Positions 1 through 5,447 of a stretch of 10,140 bases of DNA are shown piece by piece. Below the pieces are notes generated by a model. The model ran no database searches and had not been told where the DNA came from. It saw only the letters and a list, made by a program, of their open reading frames with translations. This DNA comes from an uncultured Oscillospiraceae bacterium. Its GTDB lineage: Bacteria > Bacillota > Clostridia > Oscillospirales > Ruminococcaceae. How positions within the stretch are numbered: position 1 is the stretch's first letter; each line of letters begins with the position of its first letter. The position numbers were made by a program, and so were the translations under genes. The DNA lies in assembly GCA_934481445.1 (NCBI GenBank), contig CAKSPC010000064.1:1-10140 (forward strand). Reading direction: 5' to 3'.

Positions 1-210
1 TATCCCGCCGAATGTCATGACCTCGGGCGCAATGCCCGTCATTACAAAATCGGCCTTGAACAGCAGTGTGACCGCACCGAGAAATCCCATCATCAGCCCC
101 GCGGGCACGCCGACCGCCGCCGCAAAAAGCAGCAGGAACATCAGCGCAAAAATCACGGCAAAAACAACGGCATACGCCGTCATGATGAGTGCAGTCTTAA
201 ATCTGTTCAA
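1..210 (-). CDS. Partial membrane protein of unknown function (N-terminal 70 residues)
   Basis: The visible part begins MNRFKTALIMTAYAVVFAVI and holds one long hydrophobic stretch (about residues 8-34) and a second one rich in Gly, Ala and Leu (about 36-50), then runs off the left edge near APEVMTFGG. It is therefore an integral membrane protein, but I do not recognise the family. I chose the TTG at 208-210 because a good Shine-Dalgarno (AAGGAGA) lies 7 bases upstream; the first in-frame ATG (181-183) has no comparable site. The gene starts 15 bases after the stop of the FNT-type gene and has no promoter of its own, so the two are probably co-transcribed and may act together. No function is assigned; the C-terminal part is outside the window. 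Confidence 0.7.
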   Translation of the reverse strand, partial: MNRFKTALIMTAYAVVFAVIFALMFLLLFAAAVGVPAGLMMGFLGAVTLLFKADFVMTGIAPEVMTFGGI

Positions 211-217
211 AGCCTGT

Positions 218-224
218 TCTCCTT
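218..224 (-). promoter_or_regulatory. Ribosome binding site fixing a TTG start
   Basis: AAGGAGA on the minus strand, immediately after the stop codon of the FNT-type gene and 7 bases before TTG. The spacing supports TTG at 208-210 rather than the ATG nine codons later as the start of the truncated membrane protein. Confidence 0.65.
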
Positions 225-225
225 T

Positions 226-852
226 TTATTCCGCTTCGCGGAGCTTCTTTCCCATAAGCAGCGGCAAAAGCATTCCGCCGACGGCGTTGCCGAGGATAAC
301 GACAAGGATAAACAATCCGTTCTTCAGCGTGAACGTATCCGCGCCGACAGCAAGCCCGTTGTAGAACGAATTTGCGATGGAATGGTCAAACCCGCAGAAT
401 ATGAACGTCGGTATGCCGAGGAACATTCCGAGCTTGCGCCCCCTCTTCCCCGTGTCTACCGCGATGAACATTATCAGCCCGCAGAACACCGCCGAAAGGA
501 AGCTTCTGAAAACAGAATGCTCCAGCTTTGCGGCGTACATCTCCGCCGCCTTCGCGGAAAGCTCCGTAAATGCAAGGCTCATCAGCGCGCCGACCGCGAA
601 TGTAGCCAGCAGGTTGAAAAGCAGCACCAGCGCCACATGACCTATGTACTTCACATTCCGGAAATCATAGGCGATATACCCGACCTTACCCGTATAAAGG
701 TTAAAGCCGTATTCGCATATCGTATAAAGCCCGAATGTGAACAGGATCGCACCCAGCCAGCCTATTCCCGCAAGGGTGCAGCTTATGTAAACGCTGCCGC
801 CGATGCAGATAAGCAGTCCCGAAATTATTGATTTTCTGATGTCTGTGATCAT
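226..852 (-). CDS. Short formate/nitrite transporter (FNT) family protein
   Basis: A 208-residue integral membrane protein with about six hydrophobic segments. Family signs: an N-terminal SGLLICIGGSVYI segment (about 11-23), the hallmark CGFDHSIANSF near 153-163, which matches the F(E/D)HS(I/V)AN motif holding the central pore histidine (His157 here), and ILGNAVGGMLLP near 187-197, which fits the last-helix GNxxGG motif. FNT proteins form pentamers that pass formate, nitrite, hydrosulfide or similar small anions; substrate cannot be read from sequence. At 208 residues it is shorter than the usual 250-280 for FocA/NirC. I start at ATG 850-852, downstream of a consensus promoter; the frame stays open to 966, but that extension would run through the promoter. 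A weak purine-rich site (AGAAAGAGAA) precedes the start. It is first gene of an apparent two-gene operon with the TTG-start membrane protein. Confidence 0.8.
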   Translation of the reverse strand: MITDIRKSIISGLLICIGGSVYISCTLAGIGWLGAILFTFGLYTICEYGFNLYTGKVGYIAYDFRNVKYIGHVALVLLFNLLATFAVGALMSLAFTELSAKAAEMYAAKLEHSVFRSFLSAVFCGLIMFIAVDTGKRGRKLGMFLGIPTFIFCGFDHSIANSFYNGLAVGADTFTLKNGLFILVVILGNAVGGMLLPLLMGKKLREAE

Positions 853-895
853 ATTTTGTGTTCTCTTTCTAATTTTGTTATACACATATATAATG

Positions 896-924
896 ATTAT
901 ACCACATACCGTCCGTGATGTCAA
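896..924 (-). promoter_or_regulatory. Consensus sigma-A promoter for the FNT operon
   Basis: On the minus strand, TTGACA (919-924), a 17-base spacer and TATAAT (896-901): a perfect match to the vegetative consensus. Predicted transcription start is near 889, leaving a leader of about 37 bases before the ATG at 852. Confidence 0.85.
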
Positions 925-940
925 TAAGCACGCGCGGCAA

Positions 941-963
941 AAGTGCGCCTCTCCGCCGCACTT
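941..963. repeat. Small inverted repeat upstream of the FNT promoter
   Basis: AAGTGCG (941-947) and CGCACTT (957-963) form a perfect 7-bp inverted repeat with a 9-base loop, lying 17 bases upstream of the -35 box. It could be a secondary transcription stop or an operator. Only the symmetry is visible; a role is not shown. Confidence 0.4.
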
Positions 964-1024
964 CACATCAGAAAAACAAAACGTATCAAAATCACAGGGC
1001 GTTCGTGCCCAAAATGCATATCAG

Positions 1025-1063
1025 TATCAAAAACAAATATCCCGCGCAGGCAATCCGCGCGGG
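1025..1063 (-). terminator. Rho-independent terminator of the potABCD operon
   Basis: Fifteen bases past the potD stop the minus strand reads CCCGCGCGG-ATTGC-CTGCGCGGG, a 9-bp stem including one G-T pair with a 5-base loop, followed by a T-rich tail (ATATTTGTTTTTGATA). It separates the pot operon from the FNT promoter. Confidence 0.8.
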
Positions 1064-1077
1064 AAACTCTGTAAAAC

Positions 1078-2346
1078 TCAGAAGATATCCTTTTTCTTCT
1101 TTATATGCCGCCTTATCAGCACGAAGATTATTATCCCCACGCATATCACAAGGAATATCGGCACCAGCAGCCTGTTGGTGCTTTCTTCTTCGGCAGATTT
1201 CATCTCCGTCCAGAGATTCTGCATTTCGCGGTTGGCTTCGTCGGAAAGGTTTACGAAAACCGTTGTGTTTTCGGCGATAAATTCCTCGTCGGGATAGGAC
1301 ACGGGGTTCTCGCGCACTTCCTCGTCCAGCATTTCGTATGCGGCGGAATGCGGCGTGGAATAGCAGATGTAATCAATGTTGGAATACGCGATGTCCGGCT
1401 CGCACATGAAGTTGATATACATTTCCGCGGCTTCCTTCTGCTTGGCGCCCGTCGGAATGCACATTGCGTCGATAAATAGGTTTGTGCCGCTCTTCGGTAC
1501 GACGTAATCCAGCGAATCGTTGTCCTCAAGGATGGTGAGCGCGTCCCCCGCATAGTACGGCGCGATAAGCGCCTCGCCCGCGGTCATTTTGTCGAACACC
1601 TCGTCCATGACATACGCCTGCACGACCTTTTTCTGCTGCTTCAGCAGCTCTGCGGCTTTCTGAAGCTCCTCGCTGTCCTCGGTATTGAGGGAATACCCCA
1701 GCGAAATTTCCGCAATGGCGAATGCGTCGCGGGGATTGTCGAACATCAGTATCTGATCGGCATAATCCTCGTTCCAGAGGATGTCCCAGTCGATGTCCTC
1801 CTTGTCGAGGTCTATCACGGAAGCGTCGTAGATAAGCCCCACGGTGCCCCATGTGTACGGCACGGAATATTCATTCGTGGGGTCGTACGCCTGATTTCTG
1901 AAATTATCCATGATATACGAAAAGTTCGGGATATTGTCGAAATCAAGCTTCTGTATCATGCCCTCCTTTATCATCTTGCTTATCATATAATCGGAGGGGA
2001 TGATGATGTCGTAGCTTGCTCCGCCGCCTTTCAGCTTCGCGTAGAGCTCCTCGTTGGTGGCGTAGTTGGTGTAGTTGACCTTTATTCCCGTAAGCTCGGT
2101 GAACAGCGCGTTTACATTCAGCGTGCCCTCATCCGCGCCCGTGGAGATATACTCGCCCCAGTTGTAGACGTTTATCGAAATGTCGTCATCCTTGAAGCGG
2201 GTATAATAAGCGGGGTCGGAAACGGTGAGGGTCTGCGCCTCGGTTTCCTCCTCGGTATCGTCCGCGTCCGTATCAGCAGCAGTATTAGCGCAGCCGCACA
2301 GAAGCACCGCGGACATCATCAGCGCGGCAAAGTTCAGTTTTTTCAT
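1078..2346 (-). CDS. potD: Spermidine/putrescine-binding lipoprotein PotD with C-terminal membrane anchor
   Basis: Extracellular receptor that captures polyamines for the PotABC importer, 422 residues. Residues 1-18 are a lipoprotein signal ending in LLCG-Cys19, then an acidic linker (about 20-40, rich in Asp, Glu and Thr). The binding domain starts near 57; VYNWGEY (60-66) matches the PotD strand whose Trp and Glu line the polyamine site. YDIIIPSDYM (112-121), VPYTWGTVGLIYD, DNPRDAF and YYAGDA are further family landmarks. Unusually, about residues 393-411 form a hydrophobic helix followed by RRHIKKKK, a probable stop-transfer anchor not usual in PotD; the protein would then be held by lipid at one end and a helix at the other. 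Its ATG overlaps the potC stop (ATGA), and its ribosome site AAAGGAG lies inside the potC tail, implying translational coupling. It is last in the operon. Confidence 0.93.
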   Translation of the reverse strand: MKKLNFAALMMSAVLLCGCANTAADTDADDTEEETEAQTLTVSDPAYYTRFKDDDISINVYNWGEYISTGADEGTLNVNALFTELTGIKVNYTNYATNEELYAKLKGGGASYDIIIPSDYMISKMIKEGMIQKLDFDNIPNFSYIMDNFRNQAYDPTNEYSVPYTWGTVGLIYDASVIDLDKEDIDWDILWNEDYADQILMFDNPRDAFAIAEISLGYSLNTEDSEELQKAAELLKQQKKVVQAYVMDEVFDKMTAGEALIAPYYAGDALTILEDNDSLDYVVPKSGTNLFIDAMCIPTGAKQKEAAEMYINFMCEPDIAYSNIDYICYSTPHSAAYEMLDEEVRENPVSYPDEEFIAENTTVFVNLSDEANREMQNLWTEMKSAEEESTNRLLVPIFLVICVGIIIFVLIRRHIKKKKDIF

Positions 2347-3146
2347 GCGTTATCTCCTTTGCCGCCGCGCCTTGCCGCACGGCTCTCCACAAAATTCTTT
2401 ACAACAAGTATAAGCACCACCGCCACGAAAATAAGCGTTGAAAGCGCGTTTATCTCGGGAGAGATCTTCCTCCTTGTCATGGAATATATGGTTATGGGCA
2501 GCGTCTGCGATGTGGAGCCGCTGGTGAAGTAGCTTATAACGAAATCGTCCAGCGAATAGGTGAACGCCATCAGAAATCCGCTTACGACGCCCGGCATTAT
2601 CTCGGGAAGAACGACCTTGATAAACGCCTTGAACGGCCCGCAGCCGAGATCCTGCGCGGCTTCGTAAAGGTGCGGATTCATCTGCCCGAACTTCGGCATT
2701 ACATTAAGTATGACATACGGCACATCGAACGTGATATGCGCGATCACCAGCGTAACAAAGCCGAATTCAAGGTTCATCCTCGCGGCGAAGAACACGAACA
2801 GCAGCATCAGCGAAACGCCCGTAACTATCTCGGGGTTGATCACCGGCATATTTGTTATGTTCATTATGACCGCCTTGGGGACTTTTCTCATGCGGTATAT
2901 GCCTATCGCCGCGAGGGTGCCGAGTATCGTGGAAACAATGCTGGCGATGACCGCGATGACGATGGTGTTGACAAGCGAGGAAATGATTATCTCGTTTCTG
3001 AACAGCTTCTCGTACCACTCGAATGTGAACCCGCTGAAAACCGAGCGGCTCTTGCTCTCGTTGAACGAGAATACAATCAGCACGAATATTGGCACATAAA
3101 GAAACATGAGCACAAGCGCCATGTATATCTTTCCGAATTTTTTCAT
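2343..3146 (-). CDS. potC: Spermidine/putrescine ABC transporter permease PotC
   Basis: One of two inner permeases of the polyamine importer, 267 residues, of usual length for PotC. Hydrophobic segments lie at about 8-28, 58-84, 105-122, 130-150, 184-205 and 234-250, fitting six membrane helices. The cytoplasmic EAA loop that docks on the ATPase is clear: EAAQDLGCG from residue 162, running to LPEIMPG at 180-186. A second family feature is the AFTYSLDDFVISYF segment (194-207), typical of PotC. The ATG has a strong AAGGAGG site 6 bases upstream, located in the 10-base gap after potB. The last codons carry the potD ribosome site, and the TGA overlaps the potD ATG. The basic tail (ESRAARRGGKG) fits a cytoplasmic C-terminus. 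Confidence 0.95.
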   Translation of the reverse strand: MKKFGKIYMALVLMFLYVPIFVLIVFSFNESKSRSVFSGFTFEWYEKLFRNEIIISSLVNTIVIAVIASIVSTILGTLAAIGIYRMRKVPKAVIMNITNMPVINPEIVTGVSLMLLFVFFAARMNLEFGFVTLVIAHITFDVPYVILNVMPKFGQMNPHLYEAAQDLGCGPFKAFIKVVLPEIMPGVVSGFLMAFTYSLDDFVISYFTSGSTSQTLPITIYSMTRRKISPEINALSTLIFVAVVLILVVKNFVESRAARRGGKGDNA

Positions 3147-3156
3147 GCGAGCCTCC

Positions 3157-3963
3157 TTACATCAGCACCTGATCGTCGGGGCTGAACTGGTTCATCAGCG
3201 TCATTATAACAAGTATTATGACCATCAGCACCAGCGATATCGCCGCTCCGAGGTGCGGGTTGTAGGAATTACCGAGGAACTGCATTTCGATAAGGTCGCC
3301 GATAAGCAGGTTGGAGCCGCCGCCGAGCATTCTGGAAATGATAAATGTCGATATCGCGGGGACAAACACCATCGTTACGCCCGAGGTGATTCCCGGCACG
3401 CTTAGGGGGACGATGACCCTGAAAAGCACGCCCATCGAGCCGCAGCCGAGGTCGGACGCCGCTTCGATAAGGCTCTTGTCTATCTTGACCATCACGGAAT
3501 ACAGCGGCAGTATCATGAACGGAAGGTAATTATAAACCATTCCGAGAACCACCGCTCCCTGCGTGTTTATCAGTTTAACAGGACCAAAACCTATAAGACC
3601 AAGCAGGAAGTTGATTATGCCGTTGTTGCCGAGGAGAGTCATCCACGCGTAGGTTCTGAGCAGGAAGTTCATCCACATGGGAAGCATTACTATCATCAGC
3701 ATGGTTCCCTGTCTGTGCTTTTCCATGCGGGAGAGCATGAAGCTTACGGGATACGCCATCACAAGGCAGATCGCCGTTGCGATAAGCGCAAGCCATATCG
3801 ACCGCACGAATATGTTCGCGTACTGCCCGACGTCCGAAATATTGTCCAGCGTGAAGCCGCCGTCGTCCGTCGTGAACGCGAACACCGCCACCATTATCAG
3901 CGGAACAAGTATGAACACTATCATCCACACAAGATACGGAGCGGCGAATATCTTTGTTTTCAT
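3157..3963 (-). CDS. potB: Spermidine/putrescine ABC transporter permease PotB
   Basis: Second permease of the polyamine importer, 268 residues. I start at ATG 3961-3963, which overlaps the last base-set of the potA stop (TGATG) and has GGAGGTGG 6 bases upstream. The frame is open further upstream, to 4068, but that part is arginine- and histidine-rich out-of-frame potA sequence. Membrane segments lie at about 8-30, 55-76, 88-110, 136-158, 190-212 and 240-257. The EAA loop is EAASDLGCG from residue 167 to VPLSVPG at 185-191, and NFLLRTYAWM (99-108) is a segment typical of PotB. Together with PotC it forms the channel, and each contacts one PotA subunit through its EAA loop. Confidence 0.95.
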   Translation of the reverse strand: MKTKIFAAPYLVWMIVFILVPLIMVAVFAFTTDDGGFTLDNISDVGQYANIFVRSIWLALIATAICLVMAYPVSFMLSRMEKHRQGTMLMIVMLPMWMNFLLRTYAWMTLLGNNGIINFLLGLIGFGPVKLINTQGAVVLGMVYNYLPFMILPLYSVMVKIDKSLIEAASDLGCGSMGVLFRVIVPLSVPGITSGVTMVFVPAISTFIISRMLGGGSNLLIGDLIEMQFLGNSYNPHLGAAISLVLMVIILVIMTLMNQFSPDDQVLM

Positions 3964-5012
3964 CAGCCGTCCACCTCCGATTTCTTCATGATGTGGATAT
4001 CGTCGGGGTCGAAGTGCATGCCTATCAGCGTGCCGACGGGGGCGTGCTTTGTGGAATGTATCATCCACTTGTGGTCAACGCTGTCCACTATCATTTCGTA
4101 ATGAACGCCCTTGAATACCACGGATTCAACTATTCCCGTGAGCTTTGCGCTCTCGGCGGGAATAATTTTGATGTCCTCGGGACGGATAACAACGTCGACG
4201 GTTTCGTTCGGCGAGAAGCCCTTGTCCACGCACTCGAACTGCTTTCCCGCAAACTCAACAAGGCAGTCGCGGGGCATACTTCCGTTTACGATGTTGCTTT
4301 CGCCGATGAAGTCCGCGACGAACGCGTTCACGGGTTCGTTGTATATATCCGTCGGGGAGCCTATCTGCTGTATGCTGCCGTTGTTCATTACGACAACGGT
4401 GTCGCTCATGGTTAGGGCTTCCTCCTGGTCGTGTGTAACGTAGACAAATGTAAGTTCGAGAGCCTGCTGGATCTTGCGCAGCTCGGTCTGCATCTCCTTG
4501 CGAAGCTTCAGGTCGAGGGCGCCCAGCGGCTCATCCAGAAGCAGCACCTTGGGACGGTTTACCAGTGCACGCGCGATGGCAACACGCTGCTGCTGTCCTC
4601 CCGAAAGGCGGTTTACGGAGCGCTTTTCAAAGCCCTTGAGGTTGACAAGCTCCAGCATTTCGCCGACGCGCTTGAGCACTTCCTTTTCGGGGGTCTTTTT
4701 AACGCGCAGGCCGAAGGCGATGTTATCGTAAACATTCAGATGCGGAAACAGCGCGTATCTCTGAAACACGGTGTTTACATTGCGCTTGTGCGGCGGCACG
4801 CCGTTTATGCGCTTCCCGTCAAAAAACACATCGCCGCTCGACGGTTCGAGAAATCCCGCAATAATTCTGAGGGTCGTGGTTTTTCCGCAGCCCGACGGAC
4901 CGAGAAGCGTGACAAACTCCTTATCCTTGATGTCAAGATTTATCCCGTGGAGTATCTGCTCACCGTCCTCAAAGTTTACCACAAGATTTTTCAGACTTAC
5001 AATATTGTCCAT
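3963..5012 (-). CDS. potA: Spermidine/putrescine ABC transporter ATPase PotA
   Basis: Cytoplasmic ATPase that drives polyamine import, 349 residues. All nucleotide-binding motifs are intact: Walker A GPSGCGKT (38-45), Q-loop Gln84 in [10 protein letters not shown], signature LSGGQ (136-140), Walker B VLLLDE (156-161), D-loop GALD (164-167) and switch His194. From about residue 240 a TOBE-like regulatory domain follows (for example [10 protein letters not shown]), as in PotA, MalK and other importer ATPases. I start at ATG 5010-5012 (MDNIVSLKN). An in-frame ATG near 5060 would overlap the -10 region, and the long open frame reaching 5342 runs through promoter and repeats. The nearest Shine-Dalgarno-like stretch (AAGGAAGG) is about 15 bases away, so initiation may be modest. 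First gene of potABCD; no adjacent regulator is present. Confidence 0.95.
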   Translation of the reverse strand: MDNIVSLKNLVVNFEDGEQILHGINLDIKDKEFVTLLGPSGCGKTTTLRIIAGFLEPSSGDVFFDGKRINGVPPHKRNVNTVFQRYALFPHLNVYDNIAFGLRVKKTPEKEVLKRVGEMLELVNLKGFEKRSVNRLSGGQQQRVAIARALVNRPKVLLLDEPLGALDLKLRKEMQTELRKIQQALELTFVYVTHDQEEALTMSDTVVVMNNGSIQQIGSPTDIYNEPVNAFVADFIGESNIVNGSMPRDCLVEFAGKQFECVDKGFSPNETVDVVIRPEDIKIIPAESAKLTGIVESVVFKGVHYEMIVDSVDHKWMIHSTKHAPVGTLIGMHFDPDDIHIMKKSEVDG

Positions 5013-5069
5013 CTTATTTCTTTTTATCCTTCCTTTTTTCCTTACGGAACAATATAGCATACCTAATAT

Positions 5070-5098
5070 AATATACCCCAATTCGACGCGGATGTCAA
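5070..5098 (-). promoter_or_regulatory. Sigma-A promoter of the potABCD operon
   Basis: Minus-strand TTGACA (5093-5098), a 17-base spacer and TATATT (5070-5075). Predicted start is near 5063, giving a leader of about 50 bases before potA. No clear riboswitch or operator is visible in the leader, which is A-rich. Confidence 0.8.
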
Positions 5099-5147
5099 TA
5101 GAATTTGCACAAAAACCCCCGCACCGACTGTTATCTCCATTTTGTTT

Positions 5148-5178
5148 AAAAAAAGTGCCGCTGAAAAACGGCAGACTT
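5148..5178 (-). terminator. Terminator-like hairpin upstream of the pot promoter
   Basis: Minus strand: TGCCG (5169-5173) pairs with CGGCA (5156-5160) across an 8-base loop; AAGT/ACTT can add four outer pairs across a small bulge. A run of seven T follows (5154-5148). It would stop minus-strand read-through before the pot promoter. It shares 18 of 19 bases with the hairpin at 5400-5418. Confidence 0.5.
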
Positions 5179-5223
5179 GAATCTGTCGAAAAAGTCAAAA
5201 CGGCAGAAAATTTGCAATAGACT

Positions 5224-5251
5224 GTGGGGGAAAACTCTTGTTTTCCCCCAC
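5224..5251. repeat. Perfect 11-bp stem-loop
   Basis: GTGGGGGAAAA (5224-5234) and TTTTCCCCCAC (5241-5251) form a perfect stem with loop CTCTTG. It is the first of several hairpins next to the interspersed repeat and probably belongs to the same non-coding element. Between 5252 and 5280 I see nothing recognisable. Confidence 0.6.
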
Positions 5252-5280
5252 ACCCCTTTAGCGCCTTTGAAGCCGTAAAA

Positions 5281-5316
5281 CCGCACTGCGTGCGGAGTGG
5301 CGGGGGCTCTGCCCCC
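5281..5316. repeat. Two consecutive short stem-loops
   Basis: CCGCA-CTGCG-TGCGG (5281-5295) forms a 5-bp stem with a 5-base loop. GGGGGC-TCT-GCCCCC (5302-5316) forms a 6-bp stem with a 3-base loop. The second is followed directly by the C-rich start of the interspersed repeat. Likely part of one structured non-coding element. Confidence 0.5.
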
Positions 5317-5321
5317 ACAAC

Positions 5322-5400
5322 CCCCGCTTCCTTTTGTGTCAAAAGGAAGCGAAAACCAATACGCTACGCGGAAATTTTAAAGGTTTTTTGACAAACTGGA
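5322..5400 (+). repeat. Interspersed repeat, copy A
   Basis: This 79-base stretch matches the reverse complement of 10062-10140: the first 67 bases (5322-5388) are identical, and 16 of the last 19 match. It opens with CGCTTCCTTTT-GTGTC-AAAAGGAAGCG (5325-5351), a perfect 11-bp hairpin, then an unstructured core through ACGCTACGCG to GGTTTTTTGAC. It has no coding capacity. Because two copies occur within 5 kb, it is probably a repeated intergenic element of this genome. With the hairpins at 5224-5316 the full element may be about 170 bases. Confidence 0.8.
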
Positions 5401-5424
5401 GTGCCGCCGAAAAACGGCGGCACT
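5400..5424 (-). terminator. Hairpin after the propeller gene, probable terminator
   Basis: AGTGCCGCCG (5400-5409) and CGGCGGCACT (5415-5424) form a perfect 10-bp stem with a 5-base loop, 23 bases after the stop codon of the propeller gene. On the minus strand the tail is only weakly T-rich (CCAGTTTGTC); the T-rich side lies on the plus strand (TCATATTTATTTATG). It may act as a moderate terminator or protect the transcript end. Confidence 0.6.
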
Positions 5425-5447
5425 TCATATTTATTTATGTATTTGTA

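Noticed and set aside
853..966. N-terminal extension of the FNT-type protein to 246 residues
   Set aside because: It would be translated from sequence upstream of and across a perfect promoter, and it carries no family similarity.
5209..5220. TTTGCAATAG shared with the reverse complement of 10031-10040
   Set aside because: Ten bases only, and it lies on opposite sides of the two repeat copies, so it does not extend the repeat; probably chance.
5013..5342. N-terminal extension of potA to 459 residues
   Set aside because: The extra 110 codons run through the pot promoter, a terminator-like hairpin and the repeat; homologous PotA proteins start at the MDNIVSLKN region.
5224..5400. Possible CRISPR array or tRNA
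   Set aside because: The hairpins differ from one another and are not evenly spaced direct repeats with spacers; no tRNA cloverleaf or CCA end was found.
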